Assembly: GCA_014529385.2 (NCBI GenBank)
Contig: CM043949.1
Location: 106,620,554-106,684,553, forward strand
DNA: 64,000 bases
From: Adiantum capillus-veneris
Lineage: Eukaryota; Streptophyta; Polypodiopsida; Polypodiales; Pteridaceae
Reading direction: 5' to 3'
The position numbers and the translations under genes were made by a program. The first letter of the stretch is position 1; each line of letters begins with the position of its first letter. Shown one piece after another: positions 34,030 to 45,932 of the stretch. A model generated the notes under the pieces. It was not told where the DNA came from. It did no database searches and saw nothing but the letters and a program-made list of their open reading frames with translations.

Positions 34030-35200
34030 AGTCTTCACAGAGGGTATGCCAAACTCCTCATCCAACTCTACTCAGAACCACTACTATGGCCATCATCATA
34101 ACCAGCTTTCAAATTTGGCAACTTAGGGGCATCATCAACGTTTTCCTTTCCTTTGCTTGATACATTTGAAGAGTTTGCAAGATTCACTCTTTCACGATGT
34201 TCCACTCCATAGATTCTCACCATTGCATTAATTAGAGGACCCTTGTGGCCCACTCAAAACTTGTGACTGTGCACCTGTATTTTCTACAGCCACATTCTCT
34301 CTTACATCAGCCCCCAAATCATTGTTTATATCAACATACCAACTTGCCAACCTTGTTCACCCTCACTTTACTTGTGACAGGATTGTAAGACTTATACTCT
34401 TTTTGCTCAAGGGGATAGCCAACAAACACACAATTTTTTGCTTTTGGATCAAGCTTACTTCTTAGCTCATCCGTAACTTGCACAGAAGCAATACATCCAA
34501 ACACTTTAAAATCTAATACATCTGGTTTTTCACCATCGAACTTTCTTCAAGTGTCATATCATGTACTGTAGTAGTAGGGGTCATGTTCATAATTTAGACA
34601 CATGTAGCAGCAGCCTCAACCCAATAACAATGAGGCATGTTCTTTTCATTTATCAATTCTCTAGCCACTTCTGCAATGTGCCTATTCTTTTGCTCAGCAA
34701 CACCATTTTGCTGCGGAGCATACTTACATGAAAATCGTCTTTGAATTCCATGCTTTTTTAGAAAACCATTGAATTCAAAAGTATTCTGCCCCTCCATCTG
34801 ACCTCAGGCACTTTTCATGTTACCCAATCTGTTTTTCAACCATAATTTTGAAATTCTAAAAATTCATAAACACCTCACTTTTTTGCTTCATGAACTAGAC
34901 CCATACCTTCCTCGTATGGTCGTCAATGAAACTCACATAGTATCTATATCCACCCATAGATCCACTATTTGTCAGACCCCATACATCTGTATGCACTAAA
35001 TCCAATGCATTCCTGCTTACATGCTTATCATGAGGAAAGGATGCTTTTTCTTGCTTTTGAAATTGACAATCTTTACATACTTTTTTTGTTTCAGCACGCC
35101 AAACATTGGTAAACCTATAACCATCTCTTTAGTCTGCATCATTTATGCCTTGCAAATTTACATGACCAATATGTTTATGCCAAATCTCTATATCTAGAAC
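34030..35200 (-). pseudogene. Copia-D integrase and gag-pre-integrase
   Basis: Reads 'CQFQKQEKASFPHDKHVS' (end of gag-pre-integrase), 'LVHTDVWGLTNSGSMGG' (first Asp), 'FIDDHTRKVWV', 'CLRSDGGAEYF'-like sequence (second Asp), 'QRRFSCKYAPQQNGVAEQKN' (Glu) and 'NEKNMPHCYWVEAAATCV'. A stop or frame change follows several of these. The 5' part of the DDE core lies near 34900-35030. Confidence 0.85.
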
Positions 35201-35439
35201 AACACTTCAACATGGAAATAGTTACCTTGGGCACATTTACATCCAAAGTAAAAATTCTGCCCACTTTCTTTCTTTGCACAAACATCCTTCCATCCTTCTT
35301 ATGCTCTTCGAGAAAGAGACCATCGGAGTTAAACCTGACCTATAAACCGTGCTTAACCGTTTTTCCAGCAAAAACTAGGTTCTTTGTAATGTTGGGCACA
35401 TGTAGTATATCAGCCACGTAATTCACTTTACCATCTGTC

Positions 35440-35780
35440 ATGGACAATGGCACATTTCATGTATGCATAATAGGATGTGCAGTATCATCCCTAGTTTCTA
35501 CATAACTAGGACTTTGTAAAGTCTACATTTCCTTAACCATTCACCATGGCTGGTCATGTGATTCGGTGCACCAGAATCCACATACCAGACATTTTCACTG
35601 GATATTGCATTTGCAGACATAGTATTCAGTATGTGATGCACCACAAATAGCCTCTCGAGCTCATCTACATTCCTGCTAGTGGTTGCATACTTGTTTTGCT
35701 GCCTCTTGTCTGGACAGTCACGTTCAAAGTGACCATGACTTCCAGAACCCTAACATACTACATTTTTGTGTTGACTTGCA
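35440..35780 (-). pseudogene. Copia-D protease and zinc knuckle
   Basis: Minus strand gives 'GSGSHGHFERDCPDKRQQ' at ~35700-35755, a CCHC knuckle with its second Cys replaced by a stop-adjacent codon, then 'ENVWYVDSGAPNHMTSHGEW' at ~35540-35600, where D-S-G is the protease active site. Frame changes follow. Confidence 0.82.
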
Positions 35781-35841
35781 TTATTATGTTGCACATTTCC
35801 ACAACCTTCAAGAGGTAGTCTAGACCGAGATCAGTCAACTT

Positions 35842-36597
35842 TTGGACACGAAGAATCCATCAAAGAAGCAATTGAAGAAGCGCAAGAAAGGGAAATTTTC
35901 CCCCTGCCTCAAAAGTTCTCTCAACCACCATCTGTGTTCTACCTATGATTGTTGTTTTGATGTTGTTCTTGGTGGTTGCCTCTTCCTCGGCCTCATCCAT
36001 GACTTGTACCACGTTCTCTTACTCTTTCTTTGTTGCTGAAAAAGACCTATTCAGAATTGTTTCCACCCTACGTAGAGGAATATTCCTCAAGTTTGCTCTC
36101 TTTCACAATCAATAAGGACACCAAATTATAAATGAGGGAATGTTCTCTGAAAGGTTGAAAGCATGCATTGGTGGTACAAAAAAATGACCTTTTTTGTTCA
36201 TATCTAGTTAGTACATATACATATTTATAGGTTGTTTTAGAGGGAACCTTTTTTGTCCTCTAAATTCAAGTACTATAGGAGGGAATGTTTTTTTTTTGAG
36301 AAAGTAGGAATTTGAAAGTACAAAATGTATTAAAAATTGAAACACCACTTCTTTCAAAGAAAACGTGGGTGCAATTATGGATGGGAGTTGCACATTTGCT
36401 CTTGTGTGATGTGACCATTGCCACTCTTTGTTCCATGTCAATCACTGCATTGTGCACCTTGCAGTAGCTCTACACCTCTATACATACCACCTTTGTGAAG
36501 CCTTTTCAAGCAAAGGCTTTGCACTTCTCTCATATGCAACACGTTCTTCATTCTGCTATGTAGCTAGCAAGGTCTCCGACTGTGCACCATTGCGACT
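35842..36597. other. No gene recognised
   Basis: Short frames on both strands without motifs. The right part leads into the FCP1-like locus and might contain its promoter, but no element can be assigned. Confidence 0.35.
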
Positions 36598-36801
36598 ATG
36601 AAGACGCCTACAAGAAAATCTGCTACCAAGGCTTCACTAGACAAGGGGAAGAAGCCTAGGACCATGGATACAAGGCCCCCCCGCATAAGTACAAACTCTC
36701 CTTGGAGCATCAACACCCCAAACACGAGAGCTAGCGAGGGGGACTTCTCGGTGGAGAAATCAGCTGAGTATGGAGCACTTTTTGGCAAGGATGAGACTTG
36801 A
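36598..36801 (+). CDS. Short basic ORF upstream of FCP1-like locus
   Basis: A 67-residue frame starting 'MKTPTRKSATKASLDKGKKP', Lys/Arg/Ser/Thr-rich. It may be a first exon of the locus that follows, since the next segment begins after an acceptor-like 'ctgttgttgcag' at 36959-36970. No clean GT donor was found before its stop, so this link is weak. Confidence 0.35.
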   Translation: MKTPTRKSATKASLDKGKKPRTMDTRPPRISTNSPWSINTPNTRASEGDFSVEKSAEYGALFGKDET

Positions 36802-36896
36802 TCATCTACAAAGTCTAGAGGTTGGTGTTCCTCCTTTGCACATGTACACTGTTGTTTTGTGTCACTGGTTTTGTTTTTATTTCATGAAAGTAGCTA

Positions 36897-37682
36897 TTGT
36901 CATTTGAAGATTTTAAGGTTTTGAGCCTAGAGGTTATTTGTAAGTACATGCTCTCTTTTGCTGTTGTTGCAGATGAGGAGGATGCTGCAGCGGCTGGGCC
37001 CAGTGGAAGAAATGGAGAGGCAGTCAAGGATGGACAGGGTGCCACAAAGTATGTTGCAAGTCATATATGGGAGGAGGATGAGGTTACTATAGAGCTAGGG
37101 GATGTTCTCCATAATTTAAAGTATGGTAGTGTGGAAGTGAAAGAGACTGAGAAGGGACAACAATTTGATAGCATGGGGGAGAGCGAAAGAAACAATGACT
37201 ACAAGGACAAGGATGTTAGGCAGTATAAAGACAATGTGGGAGGTAAAGTAGCTCAGGAAGTGGAGCTGGATGCTTCCAAACCACATGCTGCTGACATGAA
37301 GTCTAAAGACCATATCACTAGCAAGGATGAGAATAGGCAAGGGGAATGTGTAGCAGACAAGAAGGGAGTGGAAGAACCTAAAGGGGCAGGGGGAGAGACC
37401 AAGCAGGGGGTGAAAGGACCTAAAGGGGTAGGGAAAGAGACCAAGCATGGGGTGGAAGCCAAGGAGGATGAGGGGGAGGCAAAGAAGGGGGTTCAAGGGG
37501 AGGACAAGATTGGGGTGGATGCCAAGGAGGGGAAAGGGGAGGATGATGCCAAGAAAGGGAAAGGGGTACATGCCAGGAAAGGGGAACATGCAAAAAGGGG
37601 AAAGGCAGGCAAAGCAAAGAATAGGGACGGGGCCAAGAATGGCAAGGAGGAAGTGGAAGTAGAGGATGTAAAAAGTGGATAG
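36897..37682 (+). CDS. Glu/Lys/Gly-rich ORF, possible exon of FCP1-like locus
   Basis: A 261-residue frame. The first ~20 residues may be intron read-through, since 'ctgttgttgcag' before 36971 is a good acceptor and the following codons ('DEEDAAAAGPSGRNGEAV') open a hydrophilic protein. The second half is built of imprecise short repeats such as 'EPKGAGGETKQGVKGPKGVG' and 'KGEDDAKKGKGVHARKGE', typical of low-complexity charged regions. The opposite-strand frame of 232 residues is a shadow of this purine-rich strand. No conserved domain. It may be an N-terminal tail for the phosphatase domain downstream. Confidence 0.45.
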   Translation: MSFEDFKVLSLEVICKYMLSFAVVADEEDAAAAGPSGRNGEAVKDGQGATKYVASHIWEEDEVTIELGDVLHNLKYGSVEVKETEKGQQFDSMGESERNNDYKDKDVRQYKDNVGGKVAQEVELDASKPHAADMKSKDHITSKDENRQGECVADKKGVEEPKGAGGETKQGVKGPKGVGKETKHGVEAKEDEGEAKKGVQGEDKIGVDAKEGKGEDDAKKGKGVHARKGEHAKRGKAGKAKNRDGAKNGKEEVEVEDVKSG

Positions 37683-38117
37683 AACCAACGAGGGTGTGGA
37701 TCTAGTGGTTGGTGATGTTGTACATAATCCAACAGGTGATTTTATCGATTTGGCAACCTGGTTGGTGCCCGTGACCAGTTGGCTTGTGCATGCAAATTGT
37801 AGTCCTTCTGACATGCAAATGTATTTTTCACAATGTGCTTTTCATTTCACCAAATCAATTCAACTTTTGGCTTTTGTCTTTCATCTCTTGTTCTCTCTAT
37901 AATATTGTGGTGTGTTCAGCTTCTTGTAACTGTGTTCCAATGCTACTATTAATTTCCAAATTAAGTGTTGCACAATACATTACCAAAATTGGTACTATTG
38001 AGTATTAAATTTGGTAGTTTTGGTGTCATATCAGTTTTCTTTTTATGATATGATGGTTGCACTATCTGTTTGAATTGTGTATATGCCTCCACTAATATTG
38101 AATGTTGGTATTATAGT

Positions 38118-38462
38118 AAACTCTTGGTGGCTAGATGAACCACCGGCAAACACAATGCTTGCGACTGATGTGGCAGCTAAACCCAGGTGGCTGATTGTGC
38201 TTGATCTTAATGGGGTGTTATTGACAAGCTACAACAAACTTCAAGGAGGCCTTTGGGGTTTGGACAAAAAGCTCCTACCATGGATCATTAGACTCAATAG
38301 CTCGCTAATTTTTCTTGTAGCGCCAGATGCTGATGAGTTCATACTAACTCTTGAAAAGAAAGGCAAGATAATTTTTTGGTCTTGTTGTAGAAGAAAAAAC
38401 GTGTTAGATATGTTGGACGCTTGCTTCCCCCAACATGTGAGGCATAATTACTTTGAAGGTAA
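38118..38462 (+). pseudogene. FCP1/NIF-type HAD phosphatase domain, N-terminal half
   Basis: The frame holds 'KPRWLIVLDLNGVLLTSY', the HAD motif I of the FCP1/SCP phosphatase family, with Asn where the second catalytic Asp normally stands. 'LVAPDADEFILTLEKKGKI' and 'IIFWSCCRRKNVLDMLD' follow, the latter being motif II. An acceptor-like 'ggtattatag' precedes it and a donor 'gaaggtaact' lies at ~38456-38465. The family dephosphorylates Ser/Thr, including the RNA polymerase II tail. The Asp-to-Asn change may weaken catalysis, though DLNG also occurs in some plant members of the family. Its partner half follows after ~70-110 bp. Confidence 0.72.
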
Positions 38463-38534
38463 CTCATGTAAGCCTTGAGTGTTTCAGAGGTTAAGTTACA
38501 CATACTTCTAACCTCCTCTTTGGCATGTCATATA

Positions 38535-38881
38535 TACTCTGCCAAGAAGACTGTGAGACCTGGCGATAGAGTATGACAAAGGTGTCGCACGTGCCCAAAG
38601 AGGTGGGTGAAAAGCCTGTTTTCTTGAAGAACCTACAACCAGTATGGGCAAGGCACCAGGATTTTAATGCTAGCAACACAATTCTAGTGGATGACTATAG
38701 ATACAAGTCACTCAAAAATAACTATGAGCACTATCTTGCAATCAGATCATACTACCCTGTTGTGGTAGGAAAAGAACACCCTTTCTACTTAACGGACCTC
38801 ATTTTGTCGTGGTTGCTTGGATGGATACGCGATCAATCGGTACAGCAACGTACACTCACAAGAACCCTATCTTTGACATAG
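38535..38881 (+). pseudogene. FCP1/NIF-type HAD phosphatase domain, C-terminal half
   Basis: The frame contains 'GEKPVFLKNLQPVWARHQ' and 'ASNTILVDDYRYKSLKNNY', the last being HAD motif IV that holds Mg2+. Just upstream the same frame reads 'QEDCETWR', TAG (38567-38569), then 'SMTKVSHVPKEV', so an in-frame stop interrupts what looks like coding sequence. The end reads 'LILSWLLGWIRDQSVQQRTL'. Together with 38118-38462 it makes a recognisable phosphatase domain split by a short intron. The stop points to a pseudogene, unless splicing starts the exon after it. Confidence 0.7.
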
Positions 38882-39340
38882 AATATGATATTTTTGGGTG
38901 TGTTGCTGATTACTTCATACAAATTGAGGGTCATTCTTATAGATTTGACCCCCCTGACCTAGGAGATTCTTGAACTATTGTACTTGGTGAAATTTTGTAT
39001 CATGTCGCATATTATATAATGGAAAGCCACTTTTTGGTAGAGTGTCTTGGGATCTTGATCTCTAGTGTATTTTCTTGTGTTGTCTATAGTTTGTAGTCTA
39101 AAAGCATATTTGATGAAGTCCTTGACATTGGTGTCAATACAATGGTGAAAATGTACAAAATTTGGTGCTATCTAGTACCAAATTTTCTTAAGAATTTGGC
39201 ACTCCACTTCATGCTGGTAGTGAGCCATGTTGTTTATCAGGTTTTGGAGACCCTACTGTGAATCACTTGTATTTGAAACCCTAAAGTTGCAAATATATAG
39301 TTGCAACTTGGATCCATTCTCTTGTACAAAATTTTCACAG
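38882..39340. other. No gene recognised
   Basis: Downstream flank of the phosphatase-like locus. AT-rich, with no motif. Confidence 0.35.
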
Positions 39341-39350
39341 TAGTGTATAT

Positions 39351-39520
39351 GAACTTATGCAAGAATTCTATGGTACCAAATTTTGGTACTTCTTGTCATC
39401 ACTTTGGTACTAATTAGATCCCTTTTGCTACATGAGCTTATGCAAGGGATTCTACTATAAAAGTTTTGGTACTGTTTGTCATCACTTTGGTGCTCGTTAG
39501 CTCCCTTTTGGTGTTGGTTA
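39351..39520. repeat. ~83-bp tandem duplication with TTTTGGTACT motifs
   Basis: 'gaacttatgcaag…' (39351) and 'gagcttatgcaag…' (39434) begin two similar units that both include 'tcatcactttggt' and 'agctcccttttg'-like ends. The motif TTTGGTACT links it to the array at 41640-43220. Confidence 0.7.
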
Positions 39521-39689
39521 GTACTATTTTGGTATTGGTTAGGGGCAAATTGGTACAGAGCTTGACAGTTACTATACAACAATCTCAAATATTGAATAAA
39601 TGTAGTGAAGAATAGCAAGAAAAAAAATAAAAATCATGAGGAGAAAAATATGTATTCTATCTAGGAGAAAAGGAATTCACTTGTCCACT

Positions 39690-41530
39690 TAGGGTCCTAG
39701 AATTGTGTTACAAGTAACATGGATGCACCATCACTCTCATCATCATCATATGGAATGTTATTATATATGTTCTCATATACTTCAATAGATAACTTGAATT
39801 GATTAAGGACTCCTATAATAGGCTCCATCAAGAAACGTATGGCCCTTACAAGATGTGAGTAGATCATGACTGGAGATGTCTGATCCAATTGGCTATATGT
39901 ATCAAACTTTTCCTTCCACTTGGCCGTAGTAGAAGCCTTAAACAACCTTCTTGCCTCTAAAAATCTTGTTATGCCACTTATCCTTCTCTATTCTCACTGT
40001 TGGGTACAACACTTTTTTGCATTTGATAAGGTAGAAGTCCTCTTTAACCTCGGTTGCCTTCATTGCAAATCCCCAATGAAAATCATTCCCATATAACATT
40101 TTAGGGCATCCTTCATATAGTGGCAAGATAGAAACTTGGCTCATTGGCATAAAATTTGAATATCCATCATCCTCCTCATCGTCCTCTTTGTTGTCCCTTC
40201 CTGTATTTAAAGAATCTGGTAGTGGTTTGATGGAAACATATCTCTATTCTTCTATATGCATTCTATTTTGGCATCTTTTCCATAGCCCACTCATACATGG
40301 ATCACAAAAGCATGAAACTGTTCAAAAGTGTACGATGCACTGGTTGTCCTTTGAATACCCATCAACACAATGAAACGAGCGGGAGCCCATGATGCACTCA
40401 CAATCCCACTAGAGGTCATGTTGCACATAATCCATGCCAATAAGCTAGAAGACTCTCTGTGTATTAGACTTGCGAGACTGTTCTCTTGGCTGAAAAGTTT
40501 CATTCAAAAAGTTGACCACATCAACCACACACTTCATAGGCCAGCCATCTGGTTTAAATTTCTCATGTGTCAAGGTTCTCTTCATGACTGTCCCTGCCCC
40601 GTCATTCTCTCCTTTTCCATGGTTGGATGCTGAGAAGTTATGCATTATGTGGAATCTGTCATTTGATAGTACCTGGCCACAAAATAGTAAGGTCTATGGG
40701 CTTTGAATTGTGAAGCAGTGCCATTTGACCACAGCCAATGGTGCTTAAAAAAATGTCTATGTTGTTCAGCCACTTGTCATGAAGCATGAAACAATGTTGT
40801 ACAAACAATGTATCATGCTACGTATCATCTGATATGTAAAAGTGTAGTGTCTTTTGAACACCACCTTATGCATTATCTTACATAAGTGATGTGCACAAGT
40901 ATTGTGACTTGAGTAGACCACCATTTCATTGACTAAATCTCATTCTGAATTTTAAAAGGATAATTCTCTTCAAAGTCAATAATTGATACAATGACATTTG
41001 TAGGAAACTTGAGCAAACAATCTTTGAATTGTTGGGCTTGCCAGTGGAAGATAAAGTTGTGCTTGATAAAGCTTGTGAGGTGGGCTAAAAATAGGCTAAG
41101 AAAAGATGCTCTTTTTATTTTTTGCACAATCAATTCCTTTCTCTTCTTCTCATTATCACATGCATTAGCATGTCCCGTTCCAACATCCACGAAAGCCTTC
41201 ATAGACACCTCCTTGCTACCCTTTGCTAGCTCACTGAGACAAAATGTCAACTTTTGTTCACCACATTGGGAGAATCCCCCCATCAAGCATTTTTGGGCAT
41301 GGTATTCACTATTTTATGGCTTTGGGCACATGATCAATTCCCACATACTAGTGATGTGTTGTCATACTGCTTGGTTTGAAAAACACTCTCTTGTATCATC
41401 ACTTTTACAACATATGGAGCAAGTACAAAGGTGACCTTTCTCGTGATGCCCAAACTTGTTTTGTCACATCTGATTAAAAGCCTCTTTGAAATAGAGCATC
41501 TGCACATGGGATACACAGTAGCAAGTATAC
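39690..41530 (-). pseudogene. Transposase-like gene, middle and C-terminal part
   Basis: Minus-strand fragments in changing frames form one protein. In order: a Cys-rich piece near 41400-41510; 'NCGEQ'-type sequence with 'GGFSQCGEQKLTFCLSEL' (41260-41290); 'HNFIFHWQAQQFKDCLL' and 'IIDFEENYPFKIQNEI' (40940-41090); 'ISDDTXHDTLFVQHCF'-type sequence (about 40800-40850); 'WSNGTASQFK'-like sequence (~40720); 'GKGENDGAGTVMKRTL' (40570-40640); and a C-terminal part with 'MIYSHLVRAIRFLMEPI' and 'NIYNNIPYDDDESDG'. The spaced acidic residues resemble an RNase H-fold DDE transposase. I believe this matches a repeated family of uncharacterised plant proteins, but could not check. Stops are frequent. Confidence 0.6.
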
Positions 41531-41639
41531 CTCTCTTTCAACTTCCGAACAAAGTATGGCCTTAATGCCTAAAAGCATCTAAGAGACACGACCACTGTAG
41601 GGTGAGCCTTCTTGAATCTTTGGTATAGCTCAACCTATG

Positions 41640-43220
41640 GCACCAAAACAAAAAGGGTTAGAAAATTTCAACTTTATGCAGATGGTAAAATGCAAAAACT
41701 GGTCGTAGACAATACCAAATATGGTACTGTAGAGTACAAAAGTGTCCTATTGGGTAACCAAAATGATTCATTTCTATCTTCTTGGTACAATATAGAACCA
41801 ATACATATCATTACACAGCAAAGTGGGTTCTTCTGAGGGCCTTTGGTACTATACAACCATTGCCCCATGAAACATAATAGCATTTAAGAGCTAGACAGCA
41901 CCAAAACCTGTCAAATTTAAGACTATTTAGAAAACATTTGGTGCTATACAAATTTGAGACTACTCATAAAACATTTGGCACTATACAAATTTGAGACTAC
42001 TCATAAAACATTTGGCACTATAAAGGACTATTTCCATATTTGGTACTATCTTTAGGCTTTTGGTGTTATGTACAACGAATGGCATGTAGGAGAATACCAA
42101 ATTGGGTAGTTTACAGGGGCTTGGGTACTATACAAAGACCTTTGGTACAGTGAAGGACCATTGCCATATAACAAAAAGTTAGATTTGGTATTGTCTTTTG
42201 CTTTTGAATCATAGTAGAAATCGATGCAGAAGAGTGCCGATATGGGTACTTTGCAAATGCTTTGGTGATAAACAAGAATGATTTGGTACTATACAGGGAG
42301 TAGGTTTGGTACACAAAAACTTTGGTACGACACAATTATGCTTTAGTAAAATAGAGTGAGGATTTTGTACTCTATAGATATAATATTTTCATATTTGGTA
42401 ATGTCTTTAGGCTTTTGGTACTATGTACAACCAATGGCATGCAGGAGAGTACCAAACATTGCCATAAAACAAAAAGACAGATTTGGTATTGTCCGTTTGC
42501 TTTTAACTCATAGTAGAACTCCATGCAAAAGAGTATCCATATGGGTACTTTGAAAATTCTTTGGGGATAAACAAGAATGCTTTGATACTATATAGGGAGT
42601 AGGTTTAGTATTGCACAAAGACTTTGGTACTACACAATTAGGCTATGGTAAAATAGAGTGAGGCTTTGATACTCTATAGATATATTATTTCTATATTTGG
42701 TACTTTCATTAGGCTTTTGGTACTATGTACAACCATTGGCATGCAGGAGAGTACCAAATTGGGTAGTTTACAAAGGCTTGGTTACTACACAAAGACCTTT
42801 GGTACTGTGGAGGAGGACCATTGCTATATAACAAAAAGTCAGATTTGGTACTCTTTTGGTACTTTTGACTCATACTAGAACTCTATGTAGTAGAGTATTA
42901 TATGGGTACTTTGAAAATAATTTGTCAATAAACAAGAATTAGGCTTTGGTAAAATAGAGAGAGGCTTTGGTACTCTATAGATAGGATTTGGTGCCTCTAT
43001 GGAAGAAACAGGTATTATACAAAGGCTTTGGTACTCTATAGATAGGCTGTGGAATTACTAGTAAACGGTTGAACACCAAATTTGGTACTACACAGGGGCT
43101 TTGGTTCTATACAGGAGATATTTGGAACTACATAGGAATGCATTGGTACTGTATATAACCTTTGTAAGGTATTTTACACACCCACTTCCATATAGCAGAC
43201 TACCAAATTTGGTACTGTCT
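41640..43220. repeat. TTTGGTACT-rich array with ~300-355-bp units
   Basis: TTTGGTAC occurs at least fifteen times on the plus strand, with variants such as TTTGGCACT. Higher-order units begin at 'ggcatgcaggagagtacc' (42081, 42436, 42738; spacing 355 and 302 bp), each holding 'gggtactttg', 'ataaacaagaat' and 'ttggtactctatagata'. The array separates two parts of the transposase-like gene. Confidence 0.85.
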
Positions 43221-43224
43221 TGCC

Positions 43225-43600
43225 CAAATCAGCCTTAAGGATTGTCAAAAAAATTACAATTGCTAAGAGTTGTTGTTGGTACTTGAGAGTCATTGAGTAG
43301 ATGCACAAGATGTTTGACAAAACTTTTTCTTTCAATTCTCTTCTTGCATATGCCCTTCTTGTTAGGTGAAACTCTGGTCTTTGATGTCCAAAAGGCATGC
43401 ACCAAATCTCTTGTTTCATTGGTGATAGTGGTTCTTCAAGGCAATTGTCTCTCACAAGCACTCAATGGCAACACTTCATCATCATCTTTATTCTCTAGCC
43501 TTGAACTTGCAGTAGCTATATTCCTTCGATACCTAGGACACCAGCAATTTTAGATTGGTTTATTGAGGTCTTACCTGTACTATTGTTCAAGATCATTGTC
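43225..43600 (-). pseudogene. Transposase-like gene, N-terminal part
   Basis: The minus strand reads 'DDDEVLPLSACERQLP', 'RDLVHAFWTSKTRVSPNKKG' and 'ICKKRIERKSFVKHLVHLL', with a stop between the first two. It lies upstream, on the coding strand, of the array and of the segments at 39690-41530, and appears to belong to the same protein. This rests on family resemblance only. Confidence 0.5.
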
Positions 43601-44307
<707 letters not shown>

Positions 44308-44355
44308 ACAACAACTTCAGTGGCTATGGAGCAGGCAACGTGCAGGATGCCAAAC

Positions 44356-44358
<3 letters not shown>

Positions 44359-44440
<82 letters not shown>
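44359..44440. repeat. (GA)n microsatellite
   Basis: A second GA run of about 80 bp, ~50 bp after the first block. Confidence 0.98.
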
Positions 44441-44441
<1 letters not shown>

Positions 44442-44689
44442 CATCATAGCACCAAACCATAGCCCCCTGGTCCCGCCCTCAACCCCACCTCTTCTCGAGA
44501 GTGGTTTCGAAAGTTGAAAATGTCTTCAAAAACAAAGAAAAAGAAATATATGGCCCCTTCCAAATTCCAATAAAAAGGTCTTTTCTTTTTACACATGAAC
44601 CACTAAGCCTATGTTGTGTCAATGATAGTCCTTTTTGTACCACCAAACCATGCTTTCAACCCAAAGATGGATGCCAATTTTAAATTGTT

Positions 44690-45230
44690 TGACCCAAACC
44701 TCGCAGATAGACTTCTACTTTATTATCATCATCGATTGTAACACCAAATGATTCAAGTGACTCACATATGTCCTTTATCTTCAACAAATAGTCATTGATG
44801 GACATGCTTTTCTTATGTACAATATTCAGCTAAGTCTTCAACTGCAGCTTCCTTGTCTTTGTGTTGGTTACATCCATTGACAACAACAAAGTGTCCCAAG
44901 TTTCCCTAGGAGATTGAGCATCTTGTATATGCCCAATCATAGTATCCTGTACACTCATAGAAAGCCAGTACATGAATTTTTGAGATCCTTGGTTCCAATC
45001 TTTAAATGTTTTAATTTGTGCAACACTCACACCTTCCTCTGGTAGTAGTGGCGCTATCTCATGTTGTCTATCAATGTAGTCCCAATAACTTGGAAATTGG
45101 TCATTCTGAACTTCCAAGCATGGAAGTTGTTCTTGTCAACTTCTCATTGACAACCTGGTTAAGCCCATCATTGTTGGGCAACATGTTTTCAACCCTTCAC
45201 ACAGTCTTGGAGCAACCTACTAGAAATAGC
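44690..45230 (-). pseudogene. Copia-C gag (UBN2-type) remnant
   Basis: The minus strand gives 'NNFHAWKFRMTNFQVIG' near 45080-45130, the gag entry of copia elements. After a frame change comes 'IKTFKDWNQGSQKFMYWLSM', 'TMIGHIQDAQSPRETWDTLL' and then 'MSINDYLLKIKDICESLESF' to ~44720. A start is plausible at 45185 ('MLPNNDGLNQVVNEKLTR'). The element's remaining gag and pol are missing to the left, where microsatellites begin. It lies ~370 bp inside the 5' LTR at 45598-45932. Confidence 0.82.
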
Positions 45231-45584
45231 CACGTATAACCACAATCGGGGTACATCCACATGTTTCACTGTACTAAACACTATCTATGCACACTGCAAC
45301 CAAACCAAAGCTTTATGCACCACCTATATGTAGATCTGTAGAATCCCAAACCTTAGCGTTTTTACATGCGAACGCACTCTAACTCCAAAATGGGGGTCAA
45401 AACGCACCCGAAATCAAAATTTGGCTACATAATAATAGCCCAAAGGACTGAATAGAGCCCTGAGATTCACAATCTCCAAAAGTGATCACCTTAGTCGGAG
45501 ATCGTTGACGATGGCTCTCGAGAATACCGAAGCCACTTCCTACGCTGCTCTTGCTTATTACTCCAAGCTCCTTAGACACAACCA

Positions 45585-45597
45585 GGCTCTGATACCA
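45585..45597 (-). promoter_or_regulatory. Primer binding site of Copia-C
   Basis: The minus strand reads 'tggtatcagagcct' directly after the LTR, a perfect initiator tRNA-Met type primer site. Confidence 0.92.
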
Positions 45598-45932
45598 TGT
45601 CAAGAGATAGAGAAGGAGAGATCTTGAGCTCTTGCAAGCAAACCCACACACACAAAGATGGAGGCAAGACTGTACTTCTTCTTCTTCACAAACTCAAAAC
45701 ATAAGGGAAAATACAACATAAAAGGGGAACTAGTACAACGGTCTAGTATGAACTACTAGTTAGTGAAGTGAGTAGATAAGTGTTCCATCACTTCAATAGG
45801 TAGACCATCATGATGTAGTACAATTGTAGTGTCACTGGGAAAGATCTGTGTATCCACCAAGGCACGCCAGTGATGATGACTATCGGGGGTAGTCATCGAA
45901 GAGTCGTACAGGTTGAGTTTGACATCTCAACA
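45598..45932 (-). repeat. Copia-C 5' LTR (335 bp)
   Basis: Plus strand TGTCAAGAGA…TCTCAACA, with the PBS on its left side. Matches the reverse complement of 26076-26431. Contains a CT/AAG-rich R/U5 part. Confidence 0.9.

Larger units (their letters stand above)
32965..35830 (-). mobile_element. Copia-D remnant, 3'-truncated
   Basis: Minus-strand copia order from right to left: zinc knuckle, protease, gag-pre-integrase, integrase, RT. RNase H and both LTRs are missing; the left edge stops inside RT at the LTR of the gag-only element. Sequence differs clearly from Copia-A and Copia-B. Confidence 0.88.

Noticed and set aside
37116-37814. 232-residue minus-strand Pro/Leu/Ser-rich protein
   Set aside because: It is the antisense shadow of the purine-rich Glu/Lys/Gly ORF on the plus strand.
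41612-43165. Short ORFs inside the TTTGGTACT array
   Set aside because: Repeat-derived, rich in Tyr/Thr/Leu from the motif, with no conserved frame across units.
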